Source: Mesorhizobium prunaredense (GTDB taxonomy: Bacteria; Pseudomonadota; Alphaproteobacteria; Rhizobiales; Rhizobiaceae). Taken from it: 48,446 bases of DNA. The notes under the pieces are model-generated. The model saw nothing but the letters and a program-made list of their open reading frames with translations. It ran no database searches and was not told where the DNA came from. The stretch lies in contig NZ_FTPD01000012.1 in assembly GCF_900156895.1 (NCBI RefSeq), positions 1-48,446 of the forward strand, in the 5' to 3' direction. The position numbers and the translations under genes are program-made. Position 1 is the first letter of the stretch; the number at the start of each line of letters is the position of its first letter. Below, piece after piece: positions 1 to 7,533 of this stretch.

Positions 1-17
1 TCCGCCTCTGGGCACCA
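1..17 (+). tRNA. 3' end of tRNA-Phe (partial, cut by window edge)
   Basis: The first 17 bases (TCCGCCTCTGGGCACCA) match the end of the T arm, the acceptor strand and the encoded CCA of an alphaproteobacterial tRNA-Phe. A T-rich stretch follows directly. The rest of the gene lies left of the window, so identity rests on the acceptor strand CTCTGGGC plus the related, more complete remnant at 2397-2446, which keeps a GAA anticodon loop. Its position suggests it is the intact target of an old integration event. Confidence 0.75.
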
Positions 18-129
18 TTTTCCATGGCAATTGCGTAACCGTCCGACACACGTTTCGTTGGACTTTGCCGGAAAATGCTAGCGGGCGCAGATAAAATTCG
101 ACTTTGGTCCAGGACACGGAAGGATAGTC

Positions 130-660
130 GTGCCTTTTTGGAAATCGCACAAGAAATATAGCGCAGGAACGTGGGACGATCGGCTCGATGGATTATTTTC
201 ATGCGGGGTAAACTACTCCGGTAAGACGATCCTTGATGTTGGCTGCAATATGGGCATCGTCGCTTATGAAATAGCCAAACGCAGACCGGCCTACATCCAC
301 GGCATTGACATTCTGAAGCCACACACCCGAGTGGCGCGTTCCATCTTTCTAGGATCGAACGTAGAAAGTCGATTTGACGCCATGAACCTGGGCAGCCGAA
401 AGCTTCAATCTGTTCTAAATGACAGTTACGATATCGTGCTTCTTCTCGCTGTGTACCAGCATGTCCGCAGGGGGTTGGGCCAGGAGGAGGCCGATCGCAT
501 CTTCACCGACATCATCAACCGCGCACAGACGATTGTGGCGCGAGTCCCCGACGAAGACGACATCCGGCTTCAGTCTTTAATCGAGAGTGCTGGGTTCAGC
601 TCATCGTATCGCCACAAGTCGCCACGCGGCAGTACAGTTCTGGCTTATCATCGCCACTAG
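130..660 (+). CDS. small SAM-dependent methyltransferase-like protein
   Basis: This is a 176-residue protein starting at GTG, with a weak purine-rich site (GGAAGGA) just upstream. Residues around 33-41 read ILDVGCNMG, a good class I methyltransferase motif I (SAM-binding glycine loop). An acidic residue at the end of the next strand (GIDIL) would contact the SAM ribose. The rest is short for the fold and no substrate domain is recognisable, so the acceptor is unknown. The gene is visibly less GC-rich than most of the window and sits inside the putative tRNA-Phe island, which fits horizontal acquisition. Methyltransferase fold is likely; substrate and biological role are not known. Confidence 0.6.
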   Translation: MPFWKSHKKYSAGTWDDRLDGLFSCGVNYSGKTILDVGCNMGIVAYEIAKRRPAYIHGIDILKPHTRVARSIFLGSNVESRFDAMNLGSRKLQSVLNDSYDIVLLLAVYQHVRRGLGQEEADRIFTDIINRAQTIVARVPDEDDIRLQSLIESAGFSSSYRHKSPRGSTVLAYHRH

Positions 661-1105
661 ACCGGGCGGATGGCGATTGCCTGCGCGACCCACGCACCAG
701 ACGTTGTGAGAGGAGGGTCGCCGCTCGATGGTCAGGGCGGTGGAAGAGCTGATGGTGCTGACCGGTGGATTTTGTGTCGCCGGATGATGCGATGGCGAAC
801 GCCCTTTCAGCGATGGCACTCAAGCGGCTGCGCGGTTCTGTTCGACGAACAGGCGGGCGCCCGATATCCTGCATCCGCTCTAGCGCAATTCCAAGAACGG
901 CCTTCTGTCCGAAATTTAGCAAAAACGGTTAGGGTCTTTTTGGCTTTGATTGAGACAGTTCTGCCCGGGGAATTTCGAGGGCCTCGGTGCAGGTCGGCGT
1001 CGCAACCCGCCGGACTTTCGCATTTGCATAAAGTTTCTCAGATATAAATTAGCTCTTCGTTATATTTGGCAGTTATATGCGGAGGTGCGATTCAAAGGAG
1101 GAATT
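661..1105. other. intergenic region, no convincing gene
   Basis: About 445 bases without a supportable gene. Short open frames exist on both strands but overlap each other and have no recognisable product. Around 880-925 the text CTAGCGCAATTCC followed by a short purine/pyrimidine-rich stretch resembles the edge of an intergenic repeat common in rhizobia. The last 90 bases are AT-rich and probably hold the promoter of the glycine-rich gene; a strong AAAGGAGG Shine-Dalgarno sits at 1095-1102. Confidence 0.5.
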
Positions 1106-1924
1106 ATGACATCCCGAAAGACTCTTTTCGCCGCGTTTGCCGTGTTCGCGCTTCTGGCATCTCCGGCGCTGGCCGGTGCAGGCGGTAACGGCCATGGTGG
1201 CGGTAATGGCCATGGTGGCGGCAACGGTAACGGCGGCGGCGGTAACGGCGGCGGCGGCAACGGCAATGCTGGCGGCAATTCCGGCAATAGCGGTTCGCAG
1301 GGCAAGTCGGCGACAGCCAAGGGGCAGGTGGCCAAGGCCGAAAAAGAGACTGTTGCAAGCGTTGACGACACTGAGCAGACCGTCTCTGTGTCCAAGGAAA
1401 AGAATATCCGTGCCAAGCTCGGCCGGTTGAATTCGCTGCAGCGCAACGTCAACGCCTACATGAACTCCAAGAGCAAGAGGTTCGCTGCCGTACAGGCCTT
1501 TGCGGTGGCGTCCGCGAACGCCCAGAACGCACAGGCCGCGGCTGACAAGGCGGCCGCGGCGGCGGTCGATGCTCAGGCCCAATTGGATTCCCTGAACGCG
1601 CAGCTCGACACGTTGAATGGGCTTACGCCTGACCAGATTGCAGCCATGACGCCCGAGGAACAGGCGGCCCTGCCGGGACAGATCGCGGATCTGGAAGCAC
1701 AGGTCGCGGCCCAGGAAACCACGGTCTCGGATGCCGAAGCAGCTGCTGCCGCGGCCCAGACGGCTGCCGACCAGGCCGCTGTCGGCACCGACGATGCATC
1801 GCTCGACGCGGCACTGGCCGACATGGCCAACAAGCCCGTCGACGCCGAGGTCACGGACTGGGCCAAGGGTGTGCTTGCCGACAAGATCGACCAGTTGGCC
1901 GCCAAGCAGGCTCCGGCGCCGTAA
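1106..1924 (+). CDS. secreted glycine-rich, alanine-rich coiled-coil protein
   Basis: A 272-residue protein starting at the ATG preceded by AAAGGAGG. The frame is open further upstream, but this is the only start with a ribosome site and it places a clean signal peptide (basic MTSRK, hydrophobic core, cleavage near ALAG, about residue 24) at the N terminus. Residues about 25-62 are a low-complexity Gly/Asn/His tract built from GGNGHGG and GGGNGNG units. After a short charged linker, residues about 120-270 are Ala/Gln-rich with heptad-like spacing, predicting long helices or coiled coil. It is probably exported to the periplasm or cell surface. No catalytic motif is visible and no function is assigned. 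A strong terminator follows, so it is monocistronic. Confidence 0.8.
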   Translation: MTSRKTLFAAFAVFALLASPALAGAGGNGHGGGNGHGGGNGNGGGGNGGGGNGNAGGNSGNSGSQGKSATAKGQVAKAEKETVASVDDTEQTVSVSKEKNIRAKLGRLNSLQRNVNAYMNSKSKRFAAVQAFAVASANAQNAQAAADKAAAAAVDAQAQLDSLNAQLDTLNGLTPDQIAAMTPEEQAALPGQIADLEAQVAAQETTVSDAEAAAAAAQTAADQAAVGTDDASLDAALADMANKPVDAEVTDWAKGVLADKIDQLAAKQAPAP

Positions 1925-1963
1925 AGCCGATCGCGGCTGAAACGACCCAGTCGAACGACCAAG

Positions 1964-1992
1964 CCGCCGGGTTTCGCCCGGCGGTTTTTTTT
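1964..1992 (+). terminator. rho-independent terminator of the glycine-rich gene
   Basis: A perfect 8-bp stem (CCGCCGGG / CCCGGCGG) with a 5-base loop is followed by eight T residues, 40 bases after the stop codon. Confidence 0.9.
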
Positions 1993-2173
1993 GACGGCAC
2001 GACGGAAGAGGGGCGCGCTGTCCCGCCCGCGCCAAAAGGTTCCTGTGGGCGTCATCTGCCCTAGGGTCGGCGTCACCACGCACTGAGGGCTATTGGCGTC
2101 ATCGGCCGACGTGCTGCAGTCCGGCGGCGTTGCCAGTAGCGAAATAGGCCTCGCCCGGATCGGACAACGGCGT

Positions 2174-2342
2174 TGCATCAATCGCGTTGCCGATGGTGGC
2201 CTGGGCCTGCCACCCAAAATGGTTCAGGAACGGCTCGGCCATTCCTCTATCATGATGACAATGGACGTCTACGGGCAAGTTGTTCCCGCGCGGCGATGAT
2301 GTCGAGGAACTGGCTGCGGCCGAACGGGCACTTTTGGCCTGA
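2174..2342 (+). pseudogene. C-terminal remnant of a tyrosine integrase, frameshifted
   Basis: Starting at CINRVADGG the translation matches the end of a tyrosine recombinase: ERLGHSSIMMTMDVYG carries the conserved LGH box and the catalytic Tyr. One extra base within 2276-2279 (four bases where one codon is expected) breaks the frame. In the next frame the typical tail continues as LFPRGDDVEELAAAERALLA and then stops. Everything upstream of the C-terminal 60 or so residues is missing. The remnant lies about 55 bases from the decayed tRNA-Phe copy, the usual place for an integrase next to its attachment site. It cannot be active. Confidence 0.8.
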
Positions 2343-2396
2343 CGCGACATGAACGCGACATGGAGCTGAAAAGCTCAACGATTTCAACCATCGACA

Positions 2397-2446
2397 GCAG
2401 ACTGAAAATCAGCATGTCGGTGGCTCGAATCCACTTCAAGGGCACC
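2397..2446 (+). repeat. decayed copy of tRNA-Phe 3' half (probable att remnant)
   Basis: The stretch reads as anticodon arm with loop CTGAAAA (anticodon GAA), variable loop, a T arm (GGTGG-CTCGAAT-CCACT, one G-U pair) and an acceptor 3' strand ending GGGCACC. The anticodon stem has one mismatch, and no 5' half can be found upstream. Its end resembles the real tRNA-Phe end at positions 1-17 with several substitutions. This fits a degraded attachment-site duplication left by integration at tRNA-Phe rather than a functional tRNA. Confidence 0.65.
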
Positions 2447-2647
2447 TCGCAATTTCAGTAGCTTGTGCCATGGCCGCCGATTTTGCTAATCAGTTGGCAG
2501 GGATCAGCCCGTCGGTGTCACGGCATGCCGCGCAGCGTTCTCCCCCGGCGAAACATCTTTGCTCGCATTGGGCGGATGACGGATTTGATTTGCTTGGTGA
2601 TCCCCTATCCTTAGGGCAAACTGCCTGCTGGGGCTCCAGGAGGCGAA

Positions 2648-3088
2648 ATGAGAGCACGCGCAGCAACGGTTGGCGATCTGGAAGCTCTTTTCCGTGATCT
2701 GTCCAAGCGGATATCGGACGAATACGCCGCGGCCGGCAAGGACAGCAAGATCGCCTACGACAATCTGATGATGAACTTGAAAGAGGGCCGTGCTCACGCG
2801 CTTGTCCAGGGCGAAAAGACCGTGGCGATCATCGCGTGGCACGAGAATAGCGACGCTGCCGATACGCTGTTCGCCGCACAGGAGGATTTCTTCAGTGCCG
2901 CGACAGTTCGCTTCTGCAAGCGGCACATTCGCCATATCCAGGCGCTCGCAGGCAACCTCCCCATTCACTCGCGCAGCTGGCTCCATAGACCGGACGTCGC
3001 AAAATGGTTCCGGATAATCGGCTATGTCGAGCGGGGCCAGGAGAATGGCGCCAAACTGTTCGAACTGCCGCCGGCTCCCGCCGCCTAA
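2648..3088 (+). CDS. conserved hypothetical protein, possible GNAT-like fold
   Basis: A 146-residue protein with a perfect AGGAGG site 4 bases before the ATG. The N terminus (AATVGDLEALFRDLSKRISDE) resembles the opening strand and helix of GNAT acyltransferases, and the segment HALVQGEKTVAIIAWHE looks like the following beta-hairpin. The usual acetyl-CoA-binding R/Q-x-x-G-x-G/A loop is not evident, so an acyltransferase activity is doubtful. There is no signal peptide or membrane segment, so the protein is presumably cytoplasmic. It lies just outside the putative tRNA-Phe island and has no operon partner. The gene itself is solid; the function is not. Confidence 0.65.
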   Translation: MRARAATVGDLEALFRDLSKRISDEYAAAGKDSKIAYDNLMMNLKEGRAHALVQGEKTVAIIAWHENSDAADTLFAAQEDFFSAATVRFCKRHIRHIQALAGNLPIHSRSWLHRPDVAKWFRIIGYVERGQENGAKLFELPPAPAA

Positions 3089-3134
3089 GAAATGCTGCCT
3101 CAACAGGTCCCACTTTCGGGTCCAATGCTCTAGC

Positions 3135-3175
3135 CAAAAAAGGCCCGCCGCTCCATTTGCGAAGCGGCGAGGCCC
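3135..3175 (-). terminator. terminator-like hairpin, minus strand
   Basis: Read on the minus strand, GGCC-CGCCGCT pairs across a loop with AGCGGCG-GGCC and is followed by six T residues. No clear minus-strand gene lies upstream, so it may be an orphan or may protect the 3' end of the neighbouring plus-strand transcript. Confidence 0.5.
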
Positions 3176-3614
3176 GATATTCGGGAACAACTTCCGGGCC
3201 GTTGCCCCGGCATTGCTTACCGTGCAATTCAGGTGCCAGACGGTTTGACCCAAAATGGGGCACCGCACCGGGAAAGCGCGAACCATCTTCCGCGATCACA
3301 CCACTGCCATACCGCGCCATTCCTGCTATATTTGCTCGCGGCGGACCTGATTTCCGCTTGGCCGGCGCCCATCAGGCAATCTACCCCAACGCCCCCCCAA
3401 CGTGGCGCCGGCCACTCTCCACCACCGACAATCTTCGCCACCGGCCCTATCTTGGCCGCCGGCCCAATCCTGGCCACCAGCACGTAACGCGCGGTCAGGC
3501 CGAAGCCAGCGACAGCGGTTCTTAATCCGCCTCCAGAGCGGCGGACTTTCAGGTCAAAACGCCCCGACTGGCGATTCCAGTCCGACAGATCGCCTGGAAC
3601 GGCAGCACGATCCG

Positions 3615-3713
3615 ACCTGAAGCGCGTCGCGTTCGACCGGGCGACGCGCTTCAGGTTGTTGTTTTTTTGCATGTCGTCACCGCAAAACCGCTGCACACTT
3701 TTGCGCGACATGC
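3615..3713. repeat. composite palindromic intergenic element (rhizobial type)
   Basis: Two palindromes lie back to back. The first is a perfect 16-bp stem (3615-3630 with 3641-3656, 10-base loop) followed by a T-rich run, so it could also terminate plus-strand transcription. The second (3669-3713) has GCATGTCG and GCAAAA arms mirrored by TTTTGC and CGACATGC around a short core. Elements with these arms are familiar from intergenic regions of Mesorhizobium and Rhizobium genomes; this is from memory, not a search. Confidence 0.7.
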
Positions 3714-3844
3714 ATTAAATCCAAAAAAGCGGTAGCAAGCCGCGGCCAGAAAGTGTTGAAGACCGTGCCGATCGCATTGAACGCGTCGCGATCCGGTTGC
3801 ACTCGGCAAGGCTTGATGATTTGTTGCCGCTTCAAGGAGAATGA

Positions 3845-4189
3845 ATGATGCACGAGCCTGCCGGTCAAGACGAATATGGGTCGGCCAGCCCCTTCGACCC
3901 GGACGACCTGACGACGTTGAACGTGATGGGTCCGGGTGTGGCCAGCAACGATTTCGAGAAATACGCGGTCGCCGTGATCATCGTGTTCGGCGCTCTCATC
4001 ATTGGCGGCTTGATGGCCGCAACCCTGGCCTTGGGGCACCGCAACGGCTTCCTGTACGCGCTTGGCGGCGCCACCGCGGCGTGGATATCGGGAAATGCGC
4101 TCCTGCTCGATCGGCCGCGTATCTATGCCTTGTTCGTCGGCATCGCGGCGGTGATGCTGATTGCGTCCACCATAACGCTGGTCATCTGA
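3845..4189 (+). CDS. small membrane protein, function unknown
   Basis: A 114-residue protein with about three hydrophobic segments (roughly residues 41-63, 69-83 and 94-114) after a soluble acidic N-terminal region of 40 residues. An AAGGAG site at 3833-3838 serves a cluster of ATGs. The ATG at 3841 is in another frame that gives an implausible Arg-rich product, so 3845 (or 3848 in the same frame) is preferred because only this frame gives membrane segments. The gene stops 10 bases before the end of the convergent ggt gene. No family is recognised. Confidence 0.6.
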   Translation: MMHEPAGQDEYGSASPFDPDDLTTLNVMGPGVASNDFEKYAVAVIIVFGALIIGGLMAATLALGHRNGFLYALGGATAAWISGNALLLDRPRIYALFVGIAAVMLIASTITLVI

Positions 4190-4199
4190 CCGAACAAAA

Positions 4200-5933
4200 T
4201 TAATATCCGATCGCCTCGCCGGACGCGGCGCGGCTGTCGATGGCGCCATTGTAGCGGGCGCCGCCGCCCTTTTCGATCTCGGCCAGGCTCTTGCCGCCGA
4301 CCAGGATACCGGCCGCCTGACCCCAGGTCGCATCGGCGACATCGAGGTGGTAGCCCATCCCGGCAAGCAGTTTTTCGGTATCGCGCGACAGGCCGAACGG
4401 TTCGACATAGACCGTGTCGGGCAGCCATTGGTGATGGATGCGCGGCGCGTCGATCGCCTCCTGGATGTTCATGCCGTGATCGACGACATTGACGATCGCT
4501 TCCAGCGTGATGGTGATGATGCGCGAGCCGCCGGGACTGCCGATGACCATGAACGGCTTACCGTCTTTGGCGACGATGGTCGGGCTCATCGACGACAGCG
4601 GCGTCTTCCTCGGGGCGATCGCATTCGCCTCGCCCTGGACGAGGCCGTAGAGATTGGGCACGCCCGGTTTCTGGGTGAAATCGTCCATCTCGTTGTTGAG
4701 CAGGATGCCGGTGCCGTCGGCGACGACGCCAGCGCCGAACGAACCGTTCAACGTATAGGTCACCGCGACGGCGTTGCCGTCATTGTCGACGATCGAGTAA
4801 TGCGTCGTCTCCTGGCTCTCGCCAAAACCCTTCGGCATCAATTCCTGCGACACGCCGGCCCGGAACGGATCGATCTTTTCGCGGATTTCTTTCGCATAAT
4901 TCTTGTCGAGCAGCATTTCGACCGGATTGTCGACGAAGTCGGGATCGCCGAGCGCCGAGTTGCGGTCGACATAGGCATGGCGCATTGCCTCGACCATGAC
5001 TTTGACGGTTTCGGCAGAACCCGCGCCGAGATAGGACAGCGGGTAGAATTCCAGCACGTTGAGTATCTCGCAAATGATGACGCCGCCCGAGCTCGGCGGC
5101 GGCGAGGAGGAGATCTCATAGCCGCGGTAGTTGCAGGTCACCGGCTCGAGTTCGCGGACCGCGTAGGTCTCGAAATCCGGCTTGGCCAGAATGCCGCCCT
5201 TCTCCGCGCTCGCCCTGACGATGCCGTCGGCGATCGGCCCTTTGTAGAAGGCATCGCGACCTTGTTCCGAAATGGCTGAGAGCGAGGCGGCGAGATCGGA
5301 CTGAACAAGGCGCTCGCCGATGGCATAAGGCTTGCCGTCCGGCTTCAGGAAGATGGCGGCCGCGGCCGGGTCCTTGGCGAGCCGCGCGGCACCGCCTTCG
5401 AGCGAAGCGACGTCGCCCTGCTCCAGCACGAAGCCGTCCTTGGCATAGCGGATGGCCGGCGCCATCAAGTCCTGCCGCGTCAGCGTGCCGTATTTTTCCC
5501 GTGCGGTCTCGAAGCCGGCCACCGAGCCCGGCACGCCGACCGCGAGATAGCCGTCGAGGCTGGCGCCTTTCACCGGCTTGCCGTCCTTGTCGAGATACAT
5601 GGTTTTCGTCGAGGCGAGCGGCGCGCGCTCGCGGAAATCGAGAAAGGTCGAGCGGCCGTCCTTGAAGCGGATGGTCATGAAGCCGCCACCGCCGATATTG
5701 CCGGCGTTCGGGTAGACCACAGCCAGTGCATAGCCGACGGCGACCGCCGCGTCGACGGCATTGCCGCCCTTCTTCAGCACCTCGACGCCGACTTCCGACG
5801 CAAGATGCTGGGCGGTCACCACCATGCCATGCTCGCCCTTCGCCGGCTGCGGCGAGGCGGCGAATGCAGCCGCCAGCGGCGCAAAGGTCAAGGTGAGGGA
5901 AAGACTGAGTGCGATTAGGGTGCGGCGGTGCAT
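4200..5933 (-). CDS. ggt: gamma-glutamyltranspeptidase
   Basis: A 577-residue precursor of full family length. It cleaves the gamma-glutamyl bond of glutathione and related peptides and transfers the glutamyl group to water or amino acids. A signal peptide (about residues 1-26, ending AFAAS) sends it to the periplasm. The conserved alpha-carboxylate-binding Arg is R101 in DFRERAP. The self-processing site TTHYSIVD is present; T376 should be the nucleophile that becomes the N terminus of the small subunit. The SGG motif (283) and SPGGSR motif of the oxyanion and substrate pocket are also intact. It is transcribed alone, with a long inverted repeat upstream. Predicted to be active. Confidence 0.95.
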   Translation of the reverse strand: MHRRTLIALSLSLTLTFAPLAAAFAASPQPAKGEHGMVVTAQHLASEVGVEVLKKGGNAVDAAVAVGYALAVVYPNAGNIGGGGFMTIRFKDGRSTFLDFRERAPLASTKTMYLDKDGKPVKGASLDGYLAVGVPGSVAGFETAREKYGTLTRQDLMAPAIRYAKDGFVLEQGDVASLEGGAARLAKDPAAAAIFLKPDGKPYAIGERLVQSDLAASLSAISEQGRDAFYKGPIADGIVRASAEKGGILAKPDFETYAVRELEPVTCNYRGYEISSSPPPSSGGVIICEILNVLEFYPLSYLGAGSAETVKVMVEAMRHAYVDRNSALGDPDFVDNPVEMLLDKNYAKEIREKIDPFRAGVSQELMPKGFGESQETTHYSIVDNDGNAVAVTYTLNGSFGAGVVADGTGILLNNEMDDFTQKPGVPNLYGLVQGEANAIAPRKTPLSSMSPTIVAKDGKPFMVIGSPGGSRIITITLEAIVNVVDHGMNIQEAIDAPRIHHQWLPDTVYVEPFGLSRDTEKLLAGMGYHLDVADATWGQAAGILVGGKSLAEIEKGGGARYNGAIDSRAASGEAIGY

Positions 5934-6044
5934 GGCCGTTCTCCGAGGCGTGGGATGCGCCTAGAAAAGCCGTTTGGAGAGGGCGAGTCTACTGACAATG
6001 ATGCGAGAAAGGCGAGGCTTGCACCTTCCACGAACTCTCAACCT

Positions 6045-6179
6045 GGGTTCCTCGCCCGCCGCGAAGCGGGGGAGAGGTGGCCGCGAAGCGGCCGGAGAGG
6101 GGGCTTCGTAGAGCGCGGGTCCCTCTCCGTCTCCGCTTAGCCGAGCCACCTCTCCCCACTTTCGTGGGGCGAGGGACCC
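6045..6179. repeat. long imperfect inverted repeat, intergenic
   Basis: The arm starting GGGTTCCTCGCCC (6045) is mirrored by GGGCGAGGGACCC (ending 6179). Internal GAGAGGTGG and CCACCTCTC blocks also pair, so the 135 bases can fold into one long branched hairpin. Sub-hairpins such as CCGCGAAGCGG are nested inside. GAGAGGTGGC-type intergenic repeats are common in Mesorhizobium and Ensifer chromosomes (from memory). It lies between rhaI and ggt and may act as a transcript end for rhaI. Confidence 0.75.
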
Positions 6180-6194
6180 AAGCTGGAATGAAGC

Positions 6195-6215
6195 CCCGCC
6201 TCAGGCGGGTTTTTT
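6195..6215 (+). terminator. short terminator-like hairpin
   Basis: CCCGCC-TCA-GGCGGG is followed by six T residues on the plus strand. Both neighbouring genes run on the minus strand, so its natural transcript is unclear; it may be the end of the adjacent repeat element. Confidence 0.55.
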
Positions 6216-6230
6216 CGTTTCAGGCCGATA

Positions 6231-7520
6231 TCAAACAATCCCGCCGCCGCCGCCAGCAACTGCCGGCCGTTCCGCCGCGATTTTGGCTCGGTAGCCGGCG
6301 GCGCGATAGGTGGCGACCGGATCGATGGCGCCGCCCGTGTTCAACCGCGCCATGGCGAGGATCGGCTCGACATCGGTGCGATAGGCGGCTTTAAGCGTCT
6401 GCGTCGCCATCAGCGCGTCATTGGTATCCTGATAGCCTTCCAGCGCCTGGCGATCGACCAGCAGCGCCTGCGCATAGGCGCGCTGCACCTCGACCGCCGA
6501 CAACATCAGGCTTTCGATCGGGTCGGTAACATTGTGGCTCTGGTCGAGCATGTGAGCCGGATCGAAACCTTCGGCACCGGCAAGCTCGGCATCGACCAGT
6601 TCGTTGAAGACGAGGAACAGCCGGTAGGGATCGATCGAGCCGGCGTCGAGATCGTCGTCGCCATATTTCGAATCGTTGAAATGGAAGCCGCCGAGTTTCT
6701 TGAACTGGACCAGCCGCGACACGATCATCTCGATGTTGACGTTGGGCGCGTGATGGCCGAGGTCGACCAGGCAGAACGCCTTGTCGCCGAGCTCTTTGGC
6801 GATGATGTAGTTGGTGCCCCAATCCTGCACGACCGTCGAATAGAAGGCCGGCTCGTACATCTTGTGCTCGGTGAGCAGTTTCCAGTCGCCCGGCAGTCCG
6901 GCGTAGATCTCCTTCATCGCGTCGAGATAGCGCTCGAACGCCTTGGCGAAATTGACCTGGCCGGGGAAATTCGAGCCGTCGCCGATCCATACCGTCAGTG
7001 CCTTGGAGCCGAGCGTCTTGCCGATCTCGATGCATTCGAGATTGTGCTCGACGGCCTGCCGGCGGGTGCCGGCGTCGGCATGCGACAGCGAGCCGAATTT
7101 GTAGGAAAGTTTTTGGTCGCTGGCGTCGGAGAACGTGTTCGAATTCATCGCGTCGAAGCCGAGGCCGAAGCGCGAGGCTGCCTGTTTCAGCCGGTTCGGA
7201 TCAGCCTTATCCCACGGAATGTGCAGCGAAACGGTCGGTGTCGCCTGCGTCAACTGCCGGATCACGGCGCAGTCCTCGATCTTGTCGAAGATGTCGCGCG
7301 GCTCGCCGGCGCCGGGAAAGCGGGCAAAGCGGGTGCCGCCGGTGCCGACGCCCCAGGACGGGATCGCCACGGCGAATTTTTCGACCTTGTCGCTGATAGC
7401 GTCGACGGCGATGCCCCGACGGTCGAGGCGCTCGCCGAGCGAGTCGTAGTCGCGCTTGAGGTCGGCCGCGCGCGCGGCGTTGTCCTTGTCGACGATGTCG
7501 GCGGAGATGATCTGTTCCAT
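6231..7520 (-). CDS. rhaI: L-rhamnose isomerase
   Basis: A 429-residue protein of the Pseudomonas stutzeri/rhizobial RhaI type, distinct from E. coli RhaA. It converts L-rhamnose to L-rhamnulose in the cytoplasm. Metal and substrate ligands sit in the expected TIM-barrel strand ends: LTEHKMYEP, LVDLGHHAPN, GGFHFNDSKYGDDD. The ATG at 7520 is chosen because GGAGACGGGCG precedes it and it lies 13 bases after the stop of rhaD. An in-frame ATG 17 codons upstream would overlap rhaD and add an Arg-rich tail. It is the second gene of the divergent rhaDI operon and supplies the substrate for RhaK. Confidence 0.93.
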   Translation of the reverse strand: MEQIISADIVDKDNAARAADLKRDYDSLGERLDRRGIAVDAISDKVEKFAVAIPSWGVGTGGTRFARFPGAGEPRDIFDKIEDCAVIRQLTQATPTVSLHIPWDKADPNRLKQAASRFGLGFDAMNSNTFSDASDQKLSYKFGSLSHADAGTRRQAVEHNLECIEIGKTLGSKALTVWIGDGSNFPGQVNFAKAFERYLDAMKEIYAGLPGDWKLLTEHKMYEPAFYSTVVQDWGTNYIIAKELGDKAFCLVDLGHHAPNVNIEMIVSRLVQFKKLGGFHFNDSKYGDDDLDAGSIDPYRLFLVFNELVDAELAGAEGFDPAHMLDQSHNVTDPIESLMLSAVEVQRAYAQALLVDRQALEGYQDTNDALMATQTLKAAYRTDVEPILAMARLNTGGAIDPVATYRAAGYRAKIAAERPAVAGGGGGIV

Positions 7521-7533
7521 CGCCCGTCTCCGC

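Larger units (their letters stand above)
3089..3844. other. repeat-rich intergenic region without a convincing gene
   Basis: About 750 bases. Open frames on both strands here have unconvincing low-complexity composition, overlap one another and lack ribosome sites. The stretch contains a minus-strand terminator-like hairpin (3135-3175) and a rhizobial-type palindromic mosaic (3615-3713). The final 15 bases hold the AAGGAG site of the next gene. Confidence 0.55.

Noticed and set aside
1073..2083. Long minus-strand frame opposite the glycine-rich gene
   Set aside because: It mirrors the repetitive GC-rich coding strand; the plus strand has the ribosome site, signal peptide and terminator.
3229..3711. 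160-residue minus-strand frame in the repeat-rich gap
   Set aside because: It runs through both palindromic elements, lacks a ribosome site, and has low-complexity Gly/Arg/Trp composition with no family resemblance.
3841..4203. Alternative plus-strand frame at the small membrane protein gene
   Set aside because: It gives an Arg/His-rich product with no hydrophobic segments; the frame starting at 3845 gives clear membrane helices behind the same ribosome site.
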